Below the pieces are notes generated by a model. The model saw nothing but the letters and a program-made list of their open reading frames with translations. It was not told the DNA's origin and searched no databases. Below, one piece after another: positions 40,225 through 47,609 of a stretch of 64,000 bases of DNA. Where the stretch lies: NCBI RefSeq assembly GCF_026341855.1, contig NZ_JAPENW010000001.1:6253001-6317000 (forward strand), read 5' to 3'. This DNA comes from Streptomyces sp. NBC_00568 (lineage in GTDB: Bacteria; Actinomycetota; Actinomycetes; Streptomycetales; Streptomycetaceae). Numbering within the stretch: position 1 is the first letter of the stretch; each line of letters opens with the position of its first letter. The position numbers and the translations under genes were made by a program.

Positions 40225-41070
40225 GTGGACGAGCCGATACCCGTGACGCGGGCCGTGGATCACGGGACCGCGAAGCTGATGCCCGACGTGGACCGCGAGC
40301 GGGCGTGGCTGCTGACCGTGGACGGCGCGCCCCAGTCGTACGTCGATCTGGACGAGCCGACACATCTCGAGTTCGAGTACACGCGGCGCCTCGGGCACGT
40401 GCTGGACACGGTGACGGAACCGGGGCGCGCGCTGGACGTGCTGCATCTCGGCGGCGGGGCGCTCACCCTGCCCCGCTACGTCGCGGCCACCCGGCCCGGT
40501 TCGCACCAGCACGTGGTGGAGGCGGACCAGGGCCTGCTGGCCCTGATCGGTGAGTATCTGCCGGTGCCCGGCGGGGCGGGTATCGAGGTGCACGGCGCCG
40601 ACGCCCGCACCTGGATCGAAGCCGCCGCCCCCGACTCCGCGGACATCCTGATCGCGGATGTCTTCGGCGGCTCGCGCGTACCGGCGCACCTGACGTCCAC
40701 CGCCTACGCGAGCGCCGCCGAACGTGTGCTGCGCCCCGACGGGGTCTACCTCGCCAATCTCGCCGACGCGGCGCCGTTCGCGTTTCTCCGCTCCCAGCTC
40801 GCCACGTTCTCGACGGTGTTCGAGGAGATCGCCCTCATCGCCGAACCCGGCGTGCTGCGCGGACGCCGCTTCGGGAACGCGGTGCTCGTGGCCTCCCACC
40901 GCCCGCTCGACACGGCCGCCCTGGCCCGCCGTACCGCGGCCGACGCCTTTCCCGCACGCGTCGAACACGGCCCCGGGCTCCGGGACTTCATCGGCGGGGC
41001 CGCTCCGGTGCGCGACGAGGACGCCGTTGCGTCACCCGAGCCGCCCGGCGGAGCCTTCGGCATCGGCTGA
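40225..41070 (+). CDS. Spermidine synthase-like methyltransferase-fold protein
   Basis: 281 residues from the GTG at 40225, probably leaderless (CACAAT 6 nt upstream). SAM-fold motif I LDVLHLGGGALTLPRYVA (about 74-91), acidic strand end VVEADQGLL and the motif DSADILIADVFGGSRVPAHL resemble spermidine synthases and their orphan relatives. The decarboxylated-SAM gatekeeper cannot be judged. Orphan aminopropyltransferase or ligand-binding relative. Convergent, 39-bp overlap with the MFS gene. Confidence 0.85.
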   Translation: MDEPIPVTRAVDHGTAKLMPDVDRERAWLLTVDGAPQSYVDLDEPTHLEFEYTRRLGHVLDTVTEPGRALDVLHLGGGALTLPRYVAATRPGSHQHVVEADQGLLALIGEYLPVPGGAGIEVHGADARTWIEAAAPDSADILIADVFGGSRVPAHLTSTAYASAAERVLRPDGVYLANLADAAPFAFLRSQLATFSTVFEEIALIAEPGVLRGRRFGNAVLVASHRPLDTAALARRTAADAFPARVEHGPGLRDFIGGAAPVRDEDAVASPEPPGGAFGIG

Positions 41071-42351
41071 CGCGGGCTCCGCGTCGGCCGATCCCGGGAT
41101 GCCCTGCGCCACCGGCCGGGTCCGCCGCGTCAGATTCCGGACGTCCGGGACGCACAGCACCGCCGCCGTGACCACCACGACCAGCGTCGCGCAGCCCCAC
41201 AGCGCGGGCGTACGGCCGAAGGCCTGCTCCGCGGGACCCGCCAGCGCCGTGGCCAGGGGGACCATGGCGATCGAGCCGAACCAGTCGTACGCCGACACCC
41301 GCGAGAGCTTGTCCTCGGGGATCTCCTGGTGGAGCGCCGTCATCCAGGACACGCCGAACACCTCGATCGCCAGACCGCTGACGAACATCACGGCGTACAG
41401 CGGCCCCACCGGCACGGGGACCGCGAGCGCCGCGGCCGGCGCCGCCAGCGGGAAGACGCACAGGGTGCCCGCGAACAGCAGGCGACGGGGCTTCCAACGG
41501 GTCATGAGCAGCGCGCCGCCGACGGTCCCGGCGCCGAACGCGCCGAGTGCCAGCCCCCAGGGCCCCGCACCGCCGAGACTGTCCCGGGCGACCAGCGGAC
41601 CGTAGACCGCGTCGGCGGCTCCGACGACCGCGACCACCACGGAGAACTGCGCGACGATCGTCCACAGCCAGGGCCGCCCGACGAACTCGCGCCAGCCGTC
41701 GCGCAGATCGGCGAACAGGCCGCCGCCGGGCTCACGCGGCGGTATGTGGCTGACGTCGAGGAACGAACGCAGCGCCCCGGCGACCGCGAACGCCACCGCG
41801 TCCACGGCCAGCACCCAGCCCGGCCCGATCACGGCCACCAGTACGCCGCCGAGGGCCGCGCCGCCGAGGCCCGCGCCCTGCATCGCCATCCGGAACATCG
41901 CGAACGCGCGGCTCGCCTGCTCACCGCGGACCGAGGACATCAGCATGCCCTCGGCGGCCGGGTTGAAGAACGCCTGCCCGGTGCCGCCGAGCGCGGACAG
42001 CAGCATCATCTGCCACAGCCGCGCCTCACCGGAGATGACCAGGACGGCGAACACCGCCTGCGACACACAGTTCAGGGCGTTGGCCGCGACCATCACCCGA
42101 TGGCGCGGCAGCCGGTCCGCGACCGCCCCGCCGATCAGCAGGAACAGCACCAGCGGCAGGGTCCGCGCCGCGGCCACCAGGCCCACGTCGCCGCCGTCGC
42201 CACCCGTTTCGAGCACCGCGAACGCTGCCGCGATGAGGGCGCCCTGGCTGCCCAGGTTGGTGACGACCGCGGCCGCGGTCAGCAGGGTGTAGTTCCGGCC
42301 CGCCCAGGAAGGGCGGCGGGAGGGTCGGCGCAGGTCGGCGGCTGAGGTCAC
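41032..42351 (-). CDS. MFS transporter (exporter type)
   Basis: 439 residues from the GTG at 42351, where GATAGT sits 6 nt upstream; leaderless start. Twelve predicted membrane segments; loop ADRLPRHRVM between TM2 and TM3 is the MFS motif A region. Long hydrophilic C-terminal tail (from about VRNLTRRTRPVAQ). Resembles MFS_3/enterobactin-exporter-like proteins. Export of a drug or metabolite; substrate unknown. Confidence 0.9.
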   Translation of the reverse strand: MTSAADLRRPSRRPSWAGRNYTLLTAAAVVTNLGSQGALIAAAFAVLETGGDGGDVGLVAAARTLPLVLFLLIGGAVADRLPRHRVMVAANALNCVSQAVFAVLVISGEARLWQMMLLSALGGTGQAFFNPAAEGMLMSSVRGEQASRAFAMFRMAMQGAGLGGAALGGVLVAVIGPGWVLAVDAVAFAVAGALRSFLDVSHIPPREPGGGLFADLRDGWREFVGRPWLWTIVAQFSVVVAVVGAADAVYGPLVARDSLGGAGPWGLALGAFGAGTVGGALLMTRWKPRRLLFAGTLCVFPLAAPAAALAVPVPVGPLYAVMFVSGLAIEVFGVSWMTALHQEIPEDKLSRVSAYDWFGSIAMVPLATALAGPAEQAFGRTPALWGCATLVVVVTAAVLCVPDVRNLTRRTRPVAQGIPGSADAEPASADAEGSAGRLG

Positions 42352-42518
42352 CGGGAGACTATCGCCGCCCGGTGCTCGACTTGCCAAACCGATTGCACAC
42401 GCACCGAGCGCGAACTCCGCCCGGCCGGGGCCCCGCGCCCCTCCTCACCGGGCCGGGGAAGCCCGGCGGGAGGCCGGGAGACCCGGGCGTTCCCGCGTGC
42501 GCCCAGGTCCCGGCAGGA

Positions 42519-43556
42519 TCAGGAACCCGTCGGCTCGCCGTGCAGCCGTACGGTGCTGAGGATCTTCTGGACGGTCGCGTCCGAGACCTCCTCCGACACA
42601 CCCTTGGCGCCGTAGAACGACCAGGACACGAAGTCGCCCGACGAGTTCTTGAAGGCGAACGTGGTCGCCTTGCCGTCGGAGTCGCACTTGCCCTTCTTGG
42701 CGACACCCGAGGAGTACGTCGTCGCGACACTGCCCTTGACGCCCGACGCCGTGGTGTACGCCTTGGGCTTGCCGATCTTCAGCAGCTTCTTCGAGGCCTT
42801 CTTCTGGTCGGTGTAGCCGCCGAAGACCCACCACGCGGAGTCGTTGCGTGCCACGTCGTCGGTGTTCTTCGCGCCGCTCTGGCCCTTGGTGCCCGCGGCG
42901 GCCAGGGACGTGTCACTCGAATAACCGTCCTTGTCGTCGTCGGACGTGCACCACTTTTCCTTGAGGAACGCGGGCGCGGACATGCCGATGAGCACGGAGC
43001 CGTCGCCCTTCTCGTCGTCCTCGAAGCCTATGAAGGTGCCGGACGTCTCGACCTTCCAGTCCGCCGGTACGTCGAAGGCGGTGCCCCACTTCGGGTTCAC
43101 CACGACCTTCCAGCCGGCGATCGTCGCCTTCTCCTCGTCGCCGCCGCGCGGGTTGTCGTCACTTCCGCTCGCGCTCGGCGACGTCGAGGCCGACGCCTTC
43201 GGGGACTTGGACGGGTCGCCGCCCGCGTTGTCGTCCTTGCCGCCACCGCCCAGGACGAGGGCTCCGGTCACCCCGGCGGCGATCACGACGGCCGAGGCCG
43301 CGATAATCGCGGTGATCTTGGTCTTGTTGCCGCCGCCACCACCGCCTCCGGGCGCCTGGGGCGCGCCGAGGGGATCCGACGGGGCACCCCACTGCTGCTG
43401 CCCCGGCTGCGGTCCGTACGGATTCGGCTGCTGATACCCCGGCTGCTGGTATCCGGGCTGTTGGTACGGATTCGGCTGCTGGTACCCCGGCTGCTGGTAC
43501 GGGTTCTGGTCCTGCGGGTTCTGCTCGCCCCCGGGCGGCTGCTGTCCTGGCCACAT
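42519..43556 (-). CDS. One-pass membrane protein with PQ-rich cytoplasmic tail, paralogue A
   Basis: 345 residues. N-terminal 60 residues are QQPGYQQPNPY-type repeats, then a basic segment and one membrane helix (KITAIIAASAVVIAAGVTGALVLG), then a Ser/Asp-rich linker and a conserved extracellular domain beginning at about AGWKVVVNPKWGTAFDVPADW and ending STVRLHGEPTGS. Two Cys (KWCTSD, KGKCDS) are shared with the paralogue and may form a disulphide. Type II topology. No family recognised; perhaps a sensor or wall-associated protein. Confidence 0.85.
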   Translation of the reverse strand: MWPGQQPPGGEQNPQDQNPYQQPGYQQPNPYQQPGYQQPGYQQPNPYGPQPGQQQWGAPSDPLGAPQAPGGGGGGGNKTKITAIIAASAVVIAAGVTGALVLGGGGKDDNAGGDPSKSPKASASTSPSASGSDDNPRGGDEEKATIAGWKVVVNPKWGTAFDVPADWKVETSGTFIGFEDDEKGDGSVLIGMSAPAFLKEKWCTSDDDKDGYSSDTSLAAAGTKGQSGAKNTDDVARNDSAWWVFGGYTDQKKASKKLLKIGKPKAYTTASGVKGSVATTYSSGVAKKGKCDSDGKATTFAFKNSSGDFVSWSFYGAKGVSEEVSDATVQKILSTVRLHGEPTGS

Positions 43557-43649
43557 GGCCGGTAACGATAGAGGGGGGCGGGACCCGAGTGCCACGGCGG
43601 TACCCGAAAGGGCCGGGCCGCCAGGGCACTTGTCCCCTTTGATCCCGGC

Positions 43650-44663
43650 TCAGGCCCCCGTCGGATCGCCGTGCAGGCGTACGGTGCTCAGGATCTTCAG
43701 GATCGTCGCGTCGGGGATCTCGTCCTTCACGCCGGTGGCTCCGTAGAGGTTCCACGCCACGTAGTCGCCCGCGGAGTTCTTGAACCCGAACGTGACGGCC
43801 TTGCCGTCGCTCGCGCACTTCCCCTTCTGGGGCGTGTTCTTCGACCTGGCCCAGGCGACGCTGCCCGTGACGCCCGATTCCGTGGTGTAGGGCTTGGCCT
43901 TCTCGTCGAAGGTGATGCTCTTCTTGTCCGGCTGGGTGTAGCCGCCGAACACCCACCAGGGCACCTGGTTCACGGCGACCTCATCGGTGTTCTTCGCGCC
44001 GCTCGCGCCCTTGGTGCCCACGGCGCCCAGCGCGGTGTCGTCCGTACGGCCGTCCTTGTCGTCGTCGGACGAGCACCACTTGGACTTGAAGTAGGCGGGC
44101 GCCGACATCACGATGATGGGCTTGTCGCCGGCCTTGGCGTTGTCCTTCTCGAAGCCGATCGAGGTGCCCGGCGACTCGACCTCCCAGTCCGCGGGGACGT
44201 CGAAGGCCGTGCCCCACTTGGGATTGACGACGACCTTCCAGCCGGCGACCGTCGGCTGCTCGCCCTCACCGCCGCGCGGGTCGTCGTCGGAGGGCGACGC
44301 GCTCGGGTCCTTCGGAGCGCTCGTGGTGGGCTTCCTGTCCTTGCCCGTGTCGCCGCCCACGGCCTTGTCGCCCTTGTCGCCGCCGAGCACGAGGACGCCT
44401 GTCACCCCGGCGGCCACGACCACAGCGGTGGCCGCCACGATCGCGATCACCTTCGTCCGGTTCCCGTTCCCGCGCGGCGGCTCGGGCGCGCCCGCGGGAG
44501 AGGGCGTACCCCACTGCTGCTGTCCGGGCTGCGGTCCGTACGGGCCCGTCTGCTGGTATCCGGGCTGCTGATAGGGGTTCGGCTGCTGGTACCCCGGCTG
44601 CTGGTACGGGTTCTGGTCCCTCGGGTTCTGCTCGCCCCCGGGCGGCTGCTGTCCTGGCCACAT
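43650..44663 (-). CDS. One-pass membrane protein with PQ-rich cytoplasmic tail, paralogue B
   Basis: 337 residues. Same architecture as paralogue A and clearly a tandem duplicate: first 45 residues, the membrane helix and the C-terminal domain (AGWKVVVNPKWGTAFDVPADWEVESP ... STVRLHGDPTGA) are nearly superimposable, including both Cys. AAGGTGA lies upstream of the ATG. The Asp/Ser-rich linker differs in length. Both genes face left, 93 bp apart, so they may be transcribed together. Confidence 0.85.
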   Translation of the reverse strand: MWPGQQPPGGEQNPRDQNPYQQPGYQQPNPYQQPGYQQTGPYGPQPGQQQWGTPSPAGAPEPPRGNGNRTKVIAIVAATAVVVAAGVTGVLVLGGDKGDKAVGGDTGKDRKPTTSAPKDPSASPSDDDPRGGEGEQPTVAGWKVVVNPKWGTAFDVPADWEVESPGTSIGFEKDNAKAGDKPIIVMSAPAYFKSKWCSSDDDKDGRTDDTALGAVGTKGASGAKNTDEVAVNQVPWWVFGGYTQPDKKSITFDEKAKPYTTESGVTGSVAWARSKNTPQKGKCASDGKAVTFGFKNSAGDYVAWNLYGATGVKDEIPDATILKILSTVRLHGDPTGA

Positions 44664-44793
44664 GGGCAGTCACCTTAGTGGCGCCTGTGAAACGTTTCGG
44701 TCACCGCGTCTCGTCAGGCGTGTACCGGAGAGCGGCCCCTCCCGCGCCGTTGATCGACTTCGGCGGCGGGCGGTGGGGCTGGTCAAGAATTGC

Positions 44794-44809
44794 TACCCAT
44801 GGGTAACAT
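44794..44809. promoter_or_regulatory. Palindromic operator at the DUF4442 gene promoter
   Basis: TACCCATGGGTA (44794-44805) is a perfect palindrome overlapping a -10 TAACAT (44804-44809) that is 6 nt from the ATG. Leaderless transcript with built-in operator. Confidence 0.6.
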
Positions 44810-44815
44810 CGCGGT

Positions 44816-45268
44816 ATGAGCGCAGACCAGATGACGATCGGCGAGATGCTCGCCGCGACCGTACCGATGGCCCGGACCCTGAACCTCGAGTTCGTGGAGA
44901 CCACTCCCGAGAAGGCCGTCGTGGCGCTCCCGGACCAGGGCGACTTCCACAACCACGTCGGCGGACCGCACGCCGGAGCCATGTTCACGCTGGGGGAGTC
45001 GGCGAGCGGAGCGATCGTCCTCGCCGCCTTCGGGGACCAGCTCTCCCGTGCGGTGCCGCTCGCGGTCAGCGCCGAGATCGCCTACAAGAAGCTCGCGATG
45101 GGTCCCGTCACGGCCACCGCGACGCTCGGCCGGCCCGCCGCCGACGTCGTCGCGGAACTCGATGCCGGCCGGCGCCCCGAGTTCCCCGTCGCCATCGCCA
45201 TCCAGCGCGCCGACGGCGCTGTCACCGGCGAGATGACGGTGGTGTGGACGCTCCGCCCGAACGGCTGA
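44816..45268 (+). CDS. DUF4442 / YiiD-C-type hotdog thioesterase
   Basis: 150 residues. Hotdog-fold core: VALPDQGDFHNHVGGPHAGAMFTLGESASGAIVLAAFGD, then AEIAYKKLAMGPVTATATLGRP. Probably hydrolyses an acyl-CoA or acyl-ACP. Leaderless, with the -10 TAACAT inside a palindrome. A second hotdog protein lies 95 bp away on the other strand, so both may act on similar acyl groups. Confidence 0.87.
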   Translation: MSADQMTIGEMLAATVPMARTLNLEFVETTPEKAVVALPDQGDFHNHVGGPHAGAMFTLGESASGAIVLAAFGDQLSRAVPLAVSAEIAYKKLAMGPVTATATLGRPAADVVAELDAGRRPEFPVAIAIQRADGAVTGEMTVVWTLRPNG

Positions 45269-45362
45269 GACCCACCTCGCCCGCAGGGCCCTGATCGGGG
45301 AGTACGACCTGATCGGGGCCCTCGGCCGTTGTGCCGGGGCCCGCCCCAGGGACCGGGGCCGG

Positions 45363-45767
45363 TCAGCCGCGCGGCGCTCGTACGGTGACCGTCTGCGTGA
45401 CCCGGGTGCAGAGCTGCCGCCGGTCGTTCTCGATGTCGCACTCCACGACCGCCGTGTCACGTCCCACCCGCAGCACACGAGCCTTCGCGTACGCGGCCCC
45501 CTCGCGCACGGGCCGCAGGAAGTGCGTGGTGGAGGTGGTGGTCGCGGGAACGGCACCCGCGGGGCCGTTCAGCGCGGCGCACACCGCCGAGGCCACATCG
45601 GCCAGGCCCATCAGCGCACCCCCGTGCAACCCGCCGCCCGCGGTGGACAGTTCGGGCACGAAGTCGAGTTCGGCGTCGACTCCCTCGGCCGACAGGGCGG
45701 TGAAGCGCACGCCGAGGGTCCTGGCGTAGGGGGCCATGGCGTAGATGTCTTCGGCGGTGACGGTCAC
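45363..45767 (-). CDS. PaaI-type hotdog thioesterase
   Basis: 134 residues, ATG with AAGGAGC upstream. The PaaI motif STAGGGLHGGALMGLADVASAVCAAL (about 42-67) is intact, followed by TTTSTTHFLRPVREG. Acts on acyl-CoA thioesters, such as hydroxyphenylacetyl-CoA in the phenylacetate pathway; the substrate here is not shown. Convergent with the preceding thioesterase. Confidence 0.9.
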   Translation of the reverse strand: MTVTAEDIYAMAPYARTLGVRFTALSAEGVDAELDFVPELSTAGGGLHGGALMGLADVASAVCAALNGPAGAVPATTTSTTHFLRPVREGAAYAKARVLRVGRDTAVVECDIENDRRQLCTRVTQTVTVRAPRG

Positions 45768-45930
45768 ATCAAGCTCCTTGTGGGAGGGCCGGGACGGAAG
45801 TCGGTGATCCTTTCTATCAACTCCCTTGCGTGCGATGGGAGTTCCTGGAACGTCCTCGCCCGGGGGAATGCCCGTCCGTGGCCGGCGGGAGGACCGCTTC
45901 GGCGCCCCCGCGCGTGCCGGGGCCCGGCGG

Positions 45931-46380
45931 TCAGTACTTGAGCTTGAGGAGGATGCGGGCCAGTTCTTCCAGCTCGGCCGGCTCCAGCTTCTCCGTCAGG
46001 GCGGGTGCCAGGGCCTCGCGGCGGGCCCGGTCCGCGCGCTCGAAGAGGTCCCGGCCCTCCTCGGTGATGGTCACCTCGACGGAGCGGGCGTCGGCGGTCG
46101 AGGGGGCGCGGGTGACCAGGCCCCGGGACTGAAGCGCGTCGATGACCCGGGAGACCTGGCTGCGGCTGATCAGCGCGCAGGAACCCAGATCGGTCGCCGA
46201 GAGGGGACCGCCCTGGTGGTAGAGCCAGAGCAGCACCTCGAACCAGGACGCGGGCAGCCGGAAATCGTGCTCCAGGCGGGCGCTCGCCCGCGCCGTGAGG
46301 GCGGCACCCACGCCGACGATGCGGTAATACGCCTGGTCCTCGACCGTCAGCTCCGCCTGCTTCAGCCTGATCTCCGTCAC
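45931..46380 (-). CDS. MarR family transcriptional regulator
   Basis: 149 residues from the GTG at 46380; leaderless likely (TAGACT 6 nt upstream). Winged helix about 40-100 (LLWLYHQGGPLSATDLGSCALISRSQVSRVIDALQSRGLVTR), helical ends for dimerisation. Divergent from an SDR gene with a long inverted repeat over both promoters, so it probably represses the SDR and itself. Confidence 0.93.
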   Translation of the reverse strand: MTEIRLKQAELTVEDQAYYRIVGVGAALTARASARLEHDFRLPASWFEVLLWLYHQGGPLSATDLGSCALISRSQVSRVIDALQSRGLVTRAPSTADARSVEVTITEEGRDLFERADRARREALAPALTEKLEPAELEELARILLKLKY

Positions 46381-46395
46381 GACACGAGTCTACCC

Positions 46396-46426
46396 AGTTG
46401 CGTGCGTGCACACGCAACTCTAATAT
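46396..46426. promoter_or_regulatory. MarR operator and SDR promoter
   Basis: AGTTGCGTG (46396-46404) and CACGCAACT (46411-46419) are perfect 9-bp arms with a 6-nt centre. For the SDR gene, -35 TTGCGT (46398-46403) and -10 TAATAT (46421-46426) are 17 nt apart, so the repressor would cover the promoter. A related TACACGC half-site follows at 46434-46440. Confidence 0.88.
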
Positions 46427-46458
46427 GTGTGTGTACACGCAATCATGGAGGACCCGTC

Positions 46459-47286
46459 ATGAAGATCGCCCTTGTCACCGGTACGTCCACCGGCATCGGT
46501 CTGGAGACCGCCGTCCTCGCCGAGAAAGCGGGCTACAAGGTCGTCGCGACCATGCGGGACACCGGCAAGGCCGGGCCCCTGCGCGAGCGGCTGCCCGGCG
46601 TCGACGTCCGGCGGCTCGACGTCACGGACCCGGGCTCGGTCGCCGCCTGCGTCGAGTCGGTGATCGCCGACCACGGACGGCTGGACGCCCTGATCAACAA
46701 CGCGGGCGCCGGCCACCTCGGCACCATCGAGCTGGAGAGCGTCGACGACGTCCGCGACGTGATGGAGGTCAACTTCTTCGGTGTCGTCCAGGTGACCAAG
46801 GCGGCACTCCCGCATCTCCGCGCGTCCAAGGGCCGTCTGATCACGGTCACGAGCGTCGGCGGCGTGGTCGGCCAGCCGTTCAACGAGGCCTACTGCGCCG
46901 CCAAGTTCGCCGTCGAGGGCTGGATGGAGAGCCTCGCCCCGGTCGTCGGCAGGCTCGGCGTCGCGGTCAGTGTCATCGAGCCCGGCGCGGTGGCCACCGA
47001 GTTCGTCGCCAACGTCCGCGCCGACCGTGACATCGAGGCCCTCGTCGCCGGGGCGGGTGTCTACCGGCCGGTGATCGGCGCCTATCTCGACCGCACCACG
47101 AAGTCGTTCTCCACGGCGCAGAGCGCACGCGAGTGTGCGGAGGTCGTCGTCGGCGCGCTGACGGCCGACGAGCCCAAGTTCCGTTACCAGAGCTCCGACT
47201 GGGCGGCCGGCTTCACCGGGGTCAAGCTCGCCGACGCCGACGGCTCGGCCGTGCAGGACCTCACCGGCTCCTGGCTGGGGGAGTGA
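46459..47286 (+). CDS. SDR family oxidoreductase
   Basis: 275 residues, ATG with GGAGG 8 nt upstream. TGTSTGIG at 8-15, NNAGAGH near 80, catalytic Ser (VTSVGG), Tyr and Lys (YCAAKFAVEGWMESL). The pattern and length suit the classical SDRs that act on hydroxysteroid- or quinone-like compounds. Under the divergent MarR. Followed by a strong terminator. Confidence 0.92.
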   Translation: MKIALVTGTSTGIGLETAVLAEKAGYKVVATMRDTGKAGPLRERLPGVDVRRLDVTDPGSVAACVESVIADHGRLDALINNAGAGHLGTIELESVDDVRDVMEVNFFGVVQVTKAALPHLRASKGRLITVTSVGGVVGQPFNEAYCAAKFAVEGWMESLAPVVGRLGVAVSVIEPGAVATEFVANVRADRDIEALVAGAGVYRPVIGAYLDRTTKSFSTAQSARECAEVVVGALTADEPKFRYQSSDWAAGFTGVKLADADGSAVQDLTGSWLGE

Positions 47287-47315
47287 GTCCGGGGGAGTGA
47301 ACAGGGGGCGGTGCC

Positions 47316-47346
47316 GCTCCGGCCGCCGTCCTCTCGCGGCCGGAGC
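47316..47346 (+). terminator. Terminator after SDR gene
   Basis: Perfect 10-bp arms GCTCCGGCCG (47316-47325) and CGGCCGGAGC (47337-47346), 11-nt loop, 30 bp after the stop. Confidence 0.8.
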
Positions 47347-47441
47347 GCACGGCTCGTACGGGCGCGACGGCCTCCTGGGCCGGCCGGCTCGCGTGCCTCC
47401 TTCGGTTCTTGTCGGGCGACAGGCTGTTTCCGTTCATTTCA

Positions 47442-47470
47442 TTGACACGAGTCACCTCCAGTCATAGCTT
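47442..47470 (+). promoter_or_regulatory. Vegetative promoter of the GH3 gene
   Basis: TTGACA (47442-47447), 17 nt, TAGCTT (47465-47470): close to the major sigma factor consensus. The leader is about 130 nt. Confidence 0.65.
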
Positions 47471-47609
47471 TCGCGCCGTACCCGTGGTTCCTGACGGTCG
47501 GTCAAGTCGTCTCGACGCCCAGCGCGTTCAAGGGCCGAACGCGACAGCCGCCGACAGGTGTCCACGCGGTTCACGACGGCGTGCCCGCGCACCGAAGGAG
47601 TGACGGCTC

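Larger units (their letters stand above)
47287..47609. other. Intergenic region: terminator and strong promoter
   Basis: 323 bp with no gene; it holds the SDR terminator at 47316-47346 and the beta-glucosidase promoter at 47442-47470. Confidence 0.75.

Noticed and set aside
40201..40225. PafBC-like promoter TTGTCGGTA before the spermidine-synthase-like gene
   Set aside because: The ninth base is wrong and no TANNNT follows at 8 nt.
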